Shown here one piece after another: positions 1 through 11,493 of a DNA stretch of 64,000 nt (position 1 is the first letter of the stretch; every line of letters begins with the position of its first letter). This DNA is from Smittia aterrima (taxonomy: Eukaryota > Arthropoda > Insecta > Diptera > Chironomidae), in NCBI GenBank assembly GCA_033063855.1, contig CP093829.1, forward strand, positions 16,275,537 to 16,339,536. Direction: 5' to 3'. A program made the position numbers and the translations under genes. The notes beneath the pieces are model-generated. The model was given only the letters and a program-made list of their open reading frames with translations, searched no databases and had not been told where the DNA came from.

Positions 1-3000
1 TTCAAAGTCAACATGATAGCGTGATTTATGCAAGGAATTTGTTGGCGATTCATAAGCTTCGTTCACTTCACTTCCATCCTTAAGCCATTTGACGATGCTT
101 TCTTCTTTCACTCTAGACAACTGACACTCGAGAGAGATTGAAGAGCCTTCCTTGGCATTGAGCGGAACAAAATCTGTGCGAAATGTTTGTTGCGGAGTCA
201 GTGGAAGTGCATGTTTAAAGCAAAACTCAATTAAAACTTTCAAACACACGAAATTGAAACATGGCAAACGTGTGATGAGACGGAGAGCGACAAAAAAAAT
301 CTCATTATTAATTAAAAAAATTTACCCAACGAACCTTCCTCGATCTTATTCCGCTTATTGCGACAGAGTTTTGGTATCCTGAAGGAGCATGGTGAATCTA
401 GATGAGCATCGTGCTTCTTTGCCGCATCTGTGGATGATCAAAAAGACGATAATACATGAGTTCAAACGATTTAGTGAAGCGTCAACAAACGCTGATGCAG
501 CTAAAGGGATTGCAAGCTTGTACCGTTCTATAAATAAGCGTTAAGCTTCCAATTTGTTCAATTTTATCTACAGAAAGATTCTATCGTAAAAATGCATTGC
601 TCGGCTCCGTTTAAGCGAAGCTGTGTAAATATTGGATAGCCGTAGGTACGGCGTCGTTGTCAAGCAATCAATTCCCATTCATTTACTCTGGCGTTTAGCA
701 AACAAACAGCAGTAGCCGTGCAATGGGAAAACGCGTTTAACAGAAGTCTGGAATGCAGAAGGAGAGAAATGTCGGCGACAAATAGTGAAGGGTGGAGAGG
801 GAAGGGAGGTAAGATAAGAAAGGTTTGGATCGATAAGACAGAGAAGATCCCAAAAGGTCTCTCAAACTTTACGTTTGCTCTTAAACCTTTTTCTCAAAAC
901 AGACTTCAACTAGTTCCCTACTTGTCAAACGTGCCATTCACGGAATAATCAAATAAAAATTCTGAATAAAAGTTTAATCGAGAGAGAAATGAAACGCAAT
1001 GCTATGCAAATATTTTAAAACCAAATCTGAATACGAGAATCACAACTCGCCAGAAATGTGCAATGTCGAGTGAGGGTTGAGGTATGTTTGTTGGCATAGG
1101 GGAGTTGAAATAATCCCTCGTCGCAATGACTTTCGGTTGATAGGTCAATAAATTATCAGGAGATTATGATTTGAAAGAAGCTTCTGACATCGTAGATGAC
1201 TTCTCGATGGGAAAAGTGAATAAAAGTGCTCTTGCAAAGCCCCTGGGGCGTAGAGTTGTTTATTTGATGAAACTTTTTTTTTTTGTACATATCAGTTGAA
1301 CACTTTTTTTTTGATAATTCAATTTCCAGTTTTGTTGTCGGCGTTTCTCGCTTTCATTATGTTCTCGCCATACAAATTGTTTACATTTTCTCCCGGCCCC
1401 GAAATCAGAACTCAAATATAGAATCGAGAATAAGAAGAATAAGAGATCGCAGCCATAAAGATATAAAAAGTCGACTCGGAACTCCCTTGAATAGTGTTTA
1501 TTACTCATAATTTTATGTGCCGTGCTTGGCTCTGCGTTAGATGGCTTTAATGTTTACAACTTGATGCGTTGTGTACTCCCGCGACTGCATTTGAGATAAA
1601 CAAACAGCTCAATGGGCATGAAAGAAAGACTCCACGAGTCGAAGCGAAGAAGAAATTTTTCTTTGATGCCTTCTCGTTCTTGAATTCGTAATGAGGAAAT
1701 GAGAAACCGTTCATAATTTGTAATCAAATTTATTGGACCGAATTTTGTCGGAGAGAATTCGGAGAAAGTTTTAAAGAAGTCTTCGCTTTGTAAAAAGTCG
1801 AATGAACACAAAGTTTTCTTTGACTTGAGGTCGATGATTGCATTTTTCAATATTCTTTAAAAGGAAAGGGTTGAAAGAAAGTTGTGGGCAGCGTGAGAAG
1901 AATGGAAGAATCTTCCTTTGTCTTGATGGGAATTTTTCAATTTTCGCTAATTAGGTTAGACAATACAAACACAGTCAAAGCTTTACTTTGCAAACTAAAT
2001 CTCTCCCATCAAAGCTTCCCCGAGACACGGAATTTTTTAATTAACAAAAGCCAAGAAATGTTTTATGATAATTGAATATATCAGTAACGAAAAACTTTCC
2101 CGCGTGTCTCGATAAATTGTCGCCTTAGAACGCTTTCACTTTCCTTTCATCAAGTCTCAATGTTTTCTTGTTTGGTTTTCAATTTTCGCCACTTAAACGG
2201 CACCCTAAACCAAGTCTTAATGAAAAACCCTTCGCTCTTCGAGCTGCACAAGTAGCGGTCGTAATTCTGTTTGTTCTCTTTCGCTCTCGCCAACGCATGC
2301 ATTCAAAATATAGAAATGGTAATCTATGGAATAAGGACGAAAGCAGCATATCGTGAACGAATGAAGTCAGCCCCAGCAACGGCAAAACACATAAAAAAGT
2401 CGTAAAATTTTATTACTTTCAAAAAATTGTATTTTGCCGTTGTGTGCGCTCCGGTCTCGAGTTGGAATTTCTGTTGTTTGGTTGAGCGAGAATGCAGAGA
2501 GCGAGGCCGCTAAGAGAGGGTTGTTGATTCCCGTATCACAGACCCCGAAAGCCCAAGCCGCTTTATTCTGTTCGACTGCCATCATTATTCCCCTTTAGGC
2601 AGTCGAACAGGAAAATTTATGGCACCTATTATTGCGATTATGTGCTCTTTCGCTCCCGACGAGCGCTCACATGAACCATGAAAACTATGCAACTCAGCAG
2701 CCACTTCGTGTTGAGCGAGGCTGAGTGTTCAAGGATTATGTGGGAGGACGTCATTTAACATCAATTTGGAGCTTGCCAAAAGGTAGTGGGAGATGGTAAT
2801 GAAACTTATTTTTCTTAATTTTAATTTGGTTCGTTAGGTCAACAAGCTGTCGTTTCCCATTGTCGCTCTGGCTGTGAAAAATTCATTCATTCAAGCATAT
2901 GTCGCTAGGACGAGATACTCACCAACAATGTTAATTAATTCGTGTGGCGTCTCTAGCTTCGCTCCGCTTTTTAAGAACTCGACAACACAACTGTAATAGC

Positions 3001-3559
3001 CTGTCAAGTGTTTCGCCGCGTTATTTATCGTCAGCTCGTTGTCTCGCTGCAAAAAGTGCTCGCTGCTGATGACTTTTTTATCTGAGCATCAGGAAAATTC
3101 AGACGATGTATGGAAATTGCGGAAGAAAACAGGAAGAGACGATTGAGTATAAAAAAACGAAACAAATCTCGGCGGTTGAGGAGGAAAAAATCGATAAAAG
3201 TTGCTTTGCTAAAGAGACTCACTGTTCAAGTACCATTCGTAGTTTGTGACATCTTGCGTGTTCAGAGTGTCTTCGCCGAGCAAGCATTTAAGCTTTACAT
3301 CGTCACCCACGTGAATCGAATCATGTGAGACTTCAATGAATTGCGATTTGATTGTGGCTGAAACAGAAGAAAGGAGAAGAAGAGCGGCTTTAGTCATCAT
3401 AAATCATGATAATGGAGCCAGACGACCGCTTTGCACTTTCTTAGGGGAGGGAGCGATGTTGTTGTGTCTTTTGTGAGAGTGGAATGCAGCGACTTGATTT
3501 TGCATAAACTCACCCAGACATAATCCAAAGTAAACTAATCCGAATGCAATTCTCATCAT
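1..3559 (-). CDS. Immunoglobulin-superfamily secreted/surface protein, 5' part (runs off left edge)
   Basis: Four exons join in phase 1 on the minus strand: 3559-3514, 3357-3223, 3081-2923 and 173-<1. Exon 1 encodes a short hydrophobic leader (MMRIAFGLVYFGLCLA), read as a signal peptide. Exons 2-3 form one Ig domain: a first-sheet Cys in VKLKCLL, a Trp in YEWYLN, and the end motif LTINNAAKHLTGYYSC. Exon 4 starts a second Ig domain (GSSISLECQ, then IVKWLKDG). All donors are GTGAGT. The intron between exons 3 and 4 is about 2.75 kb, by far the longest here, and may hide a small exon. The ORF at 3209-3400 misreads intron 1 as an N-terminus. The exact family cannot be named from two domains; a cell-adhesion or receptor role in the secretory pathway is inferred. 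Confidence 0.75.
174..2922. other. Long intron of the Ig-domain gene; nothing else recognised
   Basis: About 2.75 kb between two Ig exons. Short ORFs on both strands have no recognisable domains and no consistent splice borders. A further Ig exon or a regulatory element could lie here, but none was found by reading both strands. Confidence 0.5.
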
Positions 3560-4445
3560 TTCCCTTTGAGCTTCGTCTTCTTCTTGCAGTCAGTTCTTTC
3601 TTTCTTTCTTTCACCGAGGTCTGTAACCAATTATATTTTTTTTTCTTATTCAAGATCCTTCTTCTTACAAGGTTCTTTGATATTCCGATTCTTTCACAAT
3701 TATCCACGCCGCATTTACGAGAAACTTCTTTAGCTCATGTGTGTGCCGTACTTTAAAAAAAAACTTTTCACTTCATTCCAAACTTCAAACACTTCGTTTG
3801 TAAAATCTCTTTACGATGGAAGAAAAAGTTTTTCTTTCCAGACTCAGATCGTGAAAATCAAACGCATTCTCATCACGCACTTTTAATTAAATTAGCACTT
3901 TTTCATCGACCCGGAAAATCATGTTCTTTTTATCTCATCTGTACAGGAGAAAAAATTTCCAACAGAATACAAAACTTCACACAAACGAAAAGCCGAAACC
4001 GGCATGTTCCTTTCACAGTAAGTTTGCGTCTGAGTAGAAAATTTTTTGTCTGTTTTTCCTTGTGCAATGGCCAGAGCATAAAATTCTGTCATATGTTTGT
4101 TCTCTCGCGTCGCTCTTTCTCGCTCCTGCGATTTCATTCTCAATTTATGTTACTGAGAGCGACGACGACACTCATTCTTAGGATTTTTCCATGCATCATT
4201 AATTGTGTTCTATTATTATTTATGCCTCAGGCAATGAATGCTTTCGAGGAAAAGCTATTTAAATGATCCTTGTATAATCGCCACAGTAAATTGTAATTTT
4301 ACATCGCAACCGTTGCCAAAGTCTCAATTTTTACGACTTCGGACAACCCGACGATATTAAACAAAATTATTTTCTTATACGATTTGAGGCTTTGCGATTA
4401 TAATTCCATTTTGCCGAAAAAATATTAATTCAGAGAAAATTTAGG
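3560..4445. other. Divergent intergenic spacer (Ig gene / TMEM14)
   Basis: 886 bp between the two start codons. It must hold the promoters and 5'UTRs of both genes. It is AT-rich with pyrimidine runs (for example the ttctttctttctttc stretch near 3596-3612); no clear TATA box or repeat was seen. Confidence 0.5.
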
Positions 4446-4904
4446 ATGGATTACATTGGATTTGCTTATAGTGCCCTTGTTGCTGGTGGAGGAATCTTTG
4501 GTAAGTCACGAATGTCTCAAACGTTAGCTGAAATCACGAATAACATCATTACTTTTTAAACCAGGCTACGTCAAAGCAAAGTCGGTTCCAAGTCTTGCTG
4601 CTGGTTTAACTTTTGGAGGAATATTAGCTGTTGGCGCTTATTTGAACTCACAACAAACGCCTCGACCTCTGCTTCAACTCGGCACTGCATTGGCACTTGG
4701 TGGCTTGATGGGCTTCAGGTGATTATTCTTCAATTTCTAAAGTTTTAATCACAATCTTAATAATCTTGTTATCATCATAGATTCTATAACAGCGGAAAAA
4801 TTATGCCAGCCGGTATGATCTCTCTTGTCTCTCTCGTTGTTCTTGTTCGCGGTCTTGTCGTCTACAACCGTCACCTTCCAATGATTGGCAACAAAATCGA
4901 CTAA
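4446..4904 (+). CDS. TMEM14-like small mitochondrial/ER membrane protein
   Basis: Three exons (4446-4500, 4565-4718, 4781-4904) give 110 residues. The protein is almost all hydrophobic, with glycine-rich helices (YSALVAGGGIFG, SLAAGLTFGGILAVGAYLN, LLQLGTALALGGLMGFRF, MISLVSLVVLVRGLVVYN). This four-helix pattern and length match the TMEM14/UPF0136 family; the vertebrate member TMEM14C is an inner mitochondrial membrane protein needed for porphyrin handling in haem synthesis. Splice phases agree (1, then 2) and the introns are 64 and 62 nt. The start is the first ATG and opens the first helix. Family assignment is strong; the substrate in this animal is unknown. Confidence 0.88.
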
Positions 4905-5020
4905 AGAGTTGTTTTGATTAATCATAGCATCACAAAATTTTATGGTTTAGGGTACAAAAATGCATTTTCTATAAATGAAATAAAGTTCTTGAAGTTTATT
5001 AAAATATTTTCATTATTATT

Positions 5021-7119
5021 TTACACCATAGATTGGTCTACCGACTCCGATTTAAAGATATCTGGATGTTCCAGCTTCCAGACATCAAAGTTTTCATTGT
5101 GAACTTTGAAGACATGATTCATAAGCAGCGCTAATTTGCTGTACGACTTCGATGTCATGCAGTAATCGCATTTGAAATTCTTCTCAGTTGGATTGTGCAA
5201 TTTTTCATGCATTTTGAGATATCGTGGTAAAACGAATTGTTTGTCACACGACGAGCACGGGTACGGTTCATGAATATCGTTATAATGTTCTTTCAATGCT
5301 TCCTTGCTGGCAAGTTTTTCATCACAAAGCTGACATTCCACGACATCGCTATGAAGTTTCATATGCGTTTTTAGATGATATTTTGATGCCACTTCCTTAT
5401 TGCAAACCTCGCAAACGTGAGCAGTAATCTCAACTCCATGGAATCGTGTGTGACGCGTTAAAAGCTGCTTGTTGATGAAGCTCTGTTCACAGTTATCGAA
5501 TGGGCATTTAAAAGGTTTATCGCCTGTGTGAGTTGTAACTGAAAAGAAATTTCATTAAATGCGGCACAGAAGTATAAAAAAGTTAGACTTACGATGAATA
5601 TTAAGACCAATCTCATCAGACAGTTTCTTGTTGCAATAACCACAGATCCATTCCTTGTCCGGAGCAAGATGCCGAGCCATATGCTTGTTGTATGAGTTCT
5701 TCGACATAACTATTTCAGGCGTGCAGAAACGGCATCGGAATATTTTTGGATCATCAGGGAATTGAAATTCGCACTCGTGCGCTTTATTCGCTTCCAGGCA
5801 ATCGAACGACAAGCCGCAGAACTTGCAGTGACGAACATCGAATATACGAAAATCAATTTCTGGCCGACGTCTCTTCTTGTTCAAGCAAGCGTGCTTCGTT
5901 ATTCCAGTGTAGGTTGCGTAACGTTCCCCACAAGTATCACAAACAAAACGATGGGAATCTATTAGATTTACGTGAGATAAGACACACTTCAATTTATTTT
6001 ATCTTGTTTTACTTACTCGTATGAAGATCCATGTGATTTTTCAAGCTTCGCACAGAGGTAAACAGTCGTCCACAAAGATCTAAATGAAAATTCTTGAGTA
6101 TCTCATTTTAAAGTAAATAATAAAATAATATCTTACCGCACTCGAATCGACCTTTCTTTCTCGGATACTTCTTACGCAAAAGCTTGACCATGAGCCCAGA
6201 AGTTTCATCCAAAACAGGTTCCACTGTTTCATCATGAATTCCGACTCCATTGAATAAAACAGGATTCGGCGATCTTGGGGGAATGAACCCTTCATGCTTG
6301 TGAGCTCTTTTGATGTGAGTTTTGAGATTTCTTGGATTAACAAACTTCTTTTGGCAATATTGGCAATCGAGTGTCTCATGCAAATGATTGCTAAAGGTCT
6401 TTCTGCTGAGCTCTTTTTTACAAATGCGACATATAAAGTTCTTAGGACTGCACTGAAGATAAACGCAGACATGCATTTTGAGCGAATCCTTCGACTTGAA
6501 GATTGTATCGCAGTATTTGCAAGCAGGTTTGCCAGTGAGCTGTCGAATCTTGTGCTTTTGCATTCTCCTGCCGGACCTTTCTTCATTATTTCCTGAAGCA
6601 TCTTCATCTTGTGATGAATAAACCCCATCAAAAGTTGTTTGAACTGTCATGTACTGATGATCCCGCATCGCTTCAGGAATTTCCTCTGAATTCTCTTCTG
6701 GACTATACTCGAATTCAAAGTTTTCACAATAAACTTCCTCTTGAATAATAACATCGTCATTGTTCTCCTCTTTGACTTCGGCAATATCAGAATCCTCGAT
6801 CTCTTCAAAGTATTCATCCAAATACTCTTCAACGACTTCTCCATCTTGTTCACTAAAATAAAGGAAATTGTTATTGTGCGAATTAAAGATTTCTCTTCTT
6901 AAACACTTACTATTCTTCTGGTTCAGGATTAACGACAATTGTTCGTTTACGCACAGGTCTCGATGTCGTCTGTGCATCTCCCAGAATTTTATTTACCAAA
7001 TGTTTTTTAGAATTCATTTCCTCCACGATAAACACTTCTCCATTATCGTTTTCAACGATCAAAACTTTACTTTCGCGTTCAAATGGTGATAACTTTTTAC
7101 TCGAATTACTATTCCACAT
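5021..7119 (-). CDS. C2H2 zinc-finger protein ZNF1
   Basis: Five coding exons (7119-6911, 6852-6137, 6079-6017, 5958-5593, 5538-5021) give 623 residues. The N-terminus has a short motif, VLIVENDNGEVFIVEE, shared with two other zinc-finger genes in this window (26295 and 32967). An acidic linker follows, with a TFDGVYSSQDED patch, and then about 12-13 C2H2 or C2HC fingers. Clear ones include CQYCQKKFVNPRNLKTHIKR.AH, CEVCNKEVASKYHLKTHMKLH and CSSCDKQFVLPRYLKMHEKLH; one TTHTGDKPF linker is visible. Role inferred: nuclear sequence-specific DNA binding. There is no ZAD, BTB or KRAB domain. The start lies 221 bp from a divergent small gene, suggesting a shared promoter. Confidence 0.88.
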
Positions 7120-7228
7120 TTTTAAGCGCTTTAAATTGATAAAATAAGCGTTTCAATAAGCGCGTCAGCTCGAAATGGCGACTTGTCTTGGGTGTGTTCA
7201 AAAGAAAAATATTATACGTTCAAATACG

Positions 7229-7271
7229 CCACCAGATGGGGTTTTAAGTGGAAAAAAACCCCATCTGGTGG
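7229..7271. repeat. Perfect 17-bp inverted repeat in a divergent promoter
   Basis: Arms 7229-7245 and 7255-7271 (CCACCAGATGGGGTTTT and its exact reverse complement) flank a 9-nt loop. It lies between the ZNF1 start (7119) and the start codon at 7340, so it is in the shared promoter or in the 5'UTR of the plus-strand gene. It could be a stem-loop in RNA or a dimer binding site; the sequence does not decide. Confidence 0.85.
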
Positions 7272-7339
7272 ATAATTCTCACAAAATCGAGGGCGTTCAA
7301 CAACTTCAGAATCGGTAAAAAAGAAATATTTTCATTTAA

Positions 7340-7740
7340 ATGGGATTTATTGATGAACAACGAAGTGTTTCGGAAAAGCCAATTAAACCGCGACGAACAA
7401 AAGGAACCGTCGCACATAAAGCTAGAAATAAATTTGCAACGGCAGTGATTTTGGGAGGATCGTTGCTTGGTCTTGCTTGGATGTGAGTTTTGCGAAATAG
7501 AATCTTTGTTCGAATCATTGAAATATTCTAAAAAGTTTCTTTCAAAGGTACTCACTTAACACACACAAGATCAGAGAATCCATTATTTCAACATATAAGG
7601 CAGAACCAAACGAAGCTGATAAGAGAAGACAGATGATGACTTCATTTGGAGGAAAAACAACATCTGCAGATATTGATCAAGTTATGAAAGATCTTGGACG
7701 AGATAAAGAATTGGGAATGAGTGGTTCAACACCAAAGTAA
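7340..7740 (+). CDS. Small single-pass membrane protein, unassigned
   Basis: Two exons (7340-7482, 7548-7740; phase 2 join, GTGAGT donor) encode 111 residues. A basic N-terminal part (PRRTKGTVAHKARNKF) precedes one hydrophobic segment (ATAVILGGSLLGLAWMYSL), followed by a charged tail. A basic flank followed by one helix is typical of small inner mitochondrial membrane proteins, such as respiratory-complex assembly factors, but no family signature was recognised. The stop codon is only 52 bp before the start of the SLX4-like gene on the same strand, so the two genes are packed very tightly. Confidence 0.72.
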
Positions 7741-7792
7741 ACAAGATCCAAAAGTTTTGCCTTAAGAATAGAATAGTATAGAAGCAATCAAC

Positions 7793-10700
7793 ATGAGTGA
7801 ATCAACAAGAAATAAAATGAGAAAAAAAAGGTAACCGCAGAAGTTTAAATCGCGCCATTAACTTAGTTTCACTAATTTTCAGAGAAACATCGGAAACTGT
7901 GGTTAGTGACTTTATAAATAAGAATGAGAATCCTTCAGCTGCTAAGAAAATGAAGAAAACGGTTTCAGAAAATCTAGACGACAGTTTGAAGTTTTTCAAA
8001 ACGATCAAACCAAGAGCAACTAAGCCAACTGAACCTGTTGCATCGTCGTCGACAGTAGTATCTAATTTTATTGACGAATCCAACAAGAAACCAAAGGCCA
8101 AACCACAAAAAAAGCAAAGCAAACCGGCACTACGAAAAACAAAAACTACAAGAGATATAAGAAAAATTTTCGGCAAGCAAGAGGAAATGTTTAATCACGT
8201 CGTTGCCGAGAATTGCATGCAAGAAGGTTTAGATCCCGATGAAATGCAATTAGCTCTTGCAATATCAGAGTCCCTAAAACACCAAAACAAATTTGAAACT
8301 TCGGAACCATCTGCAAGCTCGTCAGTACAATTCGACAACCCTTTCACTTCCATTGGAAAAGTTAAGCCGATCAGTGCTGCACTTGAACGATTTGGCTTCA
8401 AATGTAAGAAAACTTACACCGAGTATGAGCTTGACTTGATTACAAATGAAAAATTGTCTAAACGATCGAAATTCAGAAAGATTCCAACTGCTCTCACAAG
8501 AACTTCATCCAACAAACGAAACGAAGTCATTCGCGTGAAAATCGATCGAATCTTGGGATCAAATACTACGATTGATTGGGACGACATCGAAGCGACAAAT
8601 CATGATTACGTCGTATCAAGTTATTATCTTCAAGAACTTCAAGAGAAGAGTCGAACAATTTTCAAGTTGAACGGCGAAGATCGTCTAACCGATATCATTT
8701 TGCTGAACTACTATGTCTCTGAATTGTTCGAACCCTCGTTTGTAAGAGCTGATCATTTGTTGAAAGACTGGAATAAAATATCTGGTCGAGATCCTTCTCC
8801 TGATAAAATGCATCACAAGGAAACCATTCAACCAGCAGAAGAAGAAGAACCGATGTCACAAAATGATGTTTGCAACAATCAAAATGAACTTAAAATAAGT
8901 GATACTCAACCTAACGTGGAGGAATTAAATAATATCGATGAAGACTCTGAAATGGATATTTTTGCAGATATCGAAGACTTCGATAAAGATGAAATCTTAA
9001 TTCCTTGTAGTGATGAAGAAACTGAAAGCTCTGAAAACAACACAGAAGATCTTGCTGATAAACTCGATTTACTTCAAGTAAAGCTTTCGCAAACGATGAC
9101 AGTTGATGAAGTGAATAAGAAGAACAAAAGTATCGACAGCGAAGCAACAATCGAAAACGTTGACTTCATTTCAGATTCTTGCGCATTGGAACTGTTAAAG
9201 GAAGATACGATCGATCTGATCAGTGAGTCGGGAAGTAATGAAACGAAAGCGGAGCCTTTAATTGACTTGACACAACGCGACATCTCAACTGACGCGACTA
9301 TTGCCATTCCTTATGACGATTCCTATTATTCGTTGCAACTATATGTAAAGAACCTTGACAGCGAAAAAGAAATTTTCACTGAAGTTCAAGTTCAAAAAGA
9401 AGAAACGCAACAATTATCATTCACCCAAGTTGATCTTGTGTCAACTGACGATGAATCTTTAAATTCTTCCCGAACTCTACCAATAAAAGATACATCAAAT
9501 GAACTTTTTCCTAATGAAGGCAATGAATCGCTAAACTGCTCGCAACAATCGCTTGAAGGCGAAGAAAATGAAGTCATCAATATTTCAGACGAAGAAGTTA
9601 ATTACTCAATGAGAAAGTTTCACAATGACTATGAAGATCCTTCAGATGCATCGTTGGAAGCTGACGAAGTTAAGGAAGAGTCCTTTGATCTAACTCAATC
9701 CGAACCTGAGACATTTGAACATTTTGTAATCAACAATATCGCAGAGCAGTCGCTTCTTGAGTTCATGCCACAAGAAGTCTTCAACATAGAAACCACAGTA
9801 ACTAATCTTCTCGAGAATTCGGTACATTGCTCTAATCTTAACTTTTCTGTAAATCGTACAGTTAAAGTCGCTAGTAGCGATGGATTGTCCGACAGTGTAA
9901 GAGAAATTATGAGCAAATATTGCGTGAATGTTGACGAGAAAGAGACTTCACGAACATTCAGAAAAATGCAATCAGAAACAAGCATCGTCGATCATATTGC
10001 AAAACGTCGTAAAACTGAAAATTTTAGTTTAGAGGAGAATGACGACATTGTAGATCTAACTCAGCAAATAGAAGATGACAGTCAATCACGAAAAGAAAAT
10101 GAATTTCTCAACTTTTCTATTCATCAATCCTTGGAAAATATTGCTTCGCCGATTCGTCCTCTTAAGCAAACTCAGTCACAGATAAAATCGAAGAAGAAAA
10201 GTTTAGGAATCGATATCGACAAAGATTACATCGTGGATATTGAATCTGTTGTTTCTGAGCCTGATTACCAGAATATGACTCCAGTCGAGCTTAAGAAAGC
10301 GCTCTTTAAATATGGGATTCGTCCACTGCCTGTGAAAAAAGCGATCAGTCTCCTGGAATATATTTACGATCAGCTTCATCCAAAAATTCAAATTGCTGCA
10401 GAGGAGGAAATCGATGCTAACAACTCGCGTCGTGAAATGAACTTAACAGATATTGCTACAAACATTGAATCATGTGAAGATGAAAATTATCCTTTTGCAA
10501 TAGGATTGGTTGATGATGAAGAATATGTTTTGCCGAAAATGAGGAAATCTAAGGTAAAATCCCGAAATATATTGAAAAACTGTTTTCATTATATGTTCTT
10601 ACAGAAACCTACGTGCGCAATTCCTTTACACATCTCCTTCTACAATATGGTTCGTTCAAATGAGAAACTTCAGAATTTCATTCTGGAATTTCGTCCAATT

Positions 10701-10892
10701 GAGCTCGATCAGATCCACAAGCATTTTCGTAAATTTGGGTTGACGTATCAACCAAACGACATCATTGCATTCTTAGACAAGCGCTGTATTACGTTCAAAA
10801 CAAAGGAGCAATCCTATAGCAAAACTCACGAGCGAAAACAGCAGAAGCGAACACAGAAATCACAGCAAAAGCAGAGTCAAAGTAAAACTTGA
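7793..10892 (+). CDS. SLX4: Structure-specific endonuclease scaffold SLX4 (MUS312-like)
   Basis: Exon 1 is 7793-7830. Exon 2 starts at 7883 (phase 2 join) and runs to 10892, probably interrupted by a 51-nt in-frame intron at 10554-10604. The protein is about 1000 residues, mostly acidic and low in structure. Near residues 95-120 it has RDIRKIFG and LDPDEMQLALAISESL, a helix typical of SLX4. Near the C-terminus the MTPVELKKALFKYG...LLEYIYDQLHP block is the conserved SLX4 C-terminal domain that binds SLX1. In known animals SLX4 docks SLX1, MUS81 and XPF to cut Holliday junctions and repair crosslinks in the nucleus. The ATG at 7793 is preferred because its short exon splices in frame onto the long ORF, which itself opens without an ATG. 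Confidence 0.85.
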
Positions 10893-11493
10893 TTTTGTGA
10901 ATGAAAATATAATCAACTCTTTGAAATAAAGAAATTGTTTTAAAGAAAAGAAATTTTGTGTCTTACGAACATTAGAGAAATTTAAAAATAAGAAAGAACT
11001 CACAAATGAGCTCATCGTGAAGCAAAAACTCATCGTATCCGTAACATTTTAATTTTAAATTTATTTATGTCTCATATTTATGTCGTTAAACATTTTATAT
11101 CTCTTAGTTGCGTAAAGATCTGCTGCCGATTGAACGCATAAAACTTTTGTAACAAAAAGGAAAAATTGCATTAATTTTTTAAAAATATCAAAACACAATA
11201 AATCAATTAAAACAATTGCACTAATCTAAAAAGAAACATTAGAAGCCGAATGGCGTTTTTTTTTTGATTGGCTTCCGTTTGCTTCATTGCTGGTTCAACT
11301 TTGCGAAGCTCGATAAAAATTGTGTGGCAGTTCAAAAAATGATTTTAATGTTTTGATTGCACTTTCAAAGTTAAAGTAAAATGATTTTCATCAGCAACGC
11401 TTTCCTCTATAACACTAAGTAGAAGTTCAAAGAATACTAAGTAGAAGTCAGTGCAGGAAAACGGCGAGAAAATTGAAACGTTGATTGATTGAT
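10893..11493. other. Convergent 3' spacer between SLX4 and glycogen phosphorylase
   Basis: 601 bp holding the two 3'UTRs. AATAAA-like signals occur just after the SLX4 stop (gaaataaagaa near 10925). A short imperfect tandem copy of ctaagtagaagt lies at about 11416-11450. No gene was found. Confidence 0.6.

Noticed and set aside
3209..3400. Signal-peptide-like start MMTKAALLLLSS for the Ig gene
   Set aside because: The hydrophobic run is the back part of intron 1; a TTCTGTTTCAG acceptor at 3358 and an upstream exon with a better leader fit in phase.
6080..6631. 183-codon minus-strand ORF overlapping ZNF1 exon 2
   Set aside because: It lies in another frame of a well-supported zinc-finger exon and has no domain; a shadow frame.
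7802..8176. 124-codon minus-strand hydrophobic ORF opposite SLX4
   Set aside because: Antisense to coding sequence; the hydrophobicity comes from reading Lys/Glu-rich codons backwards.
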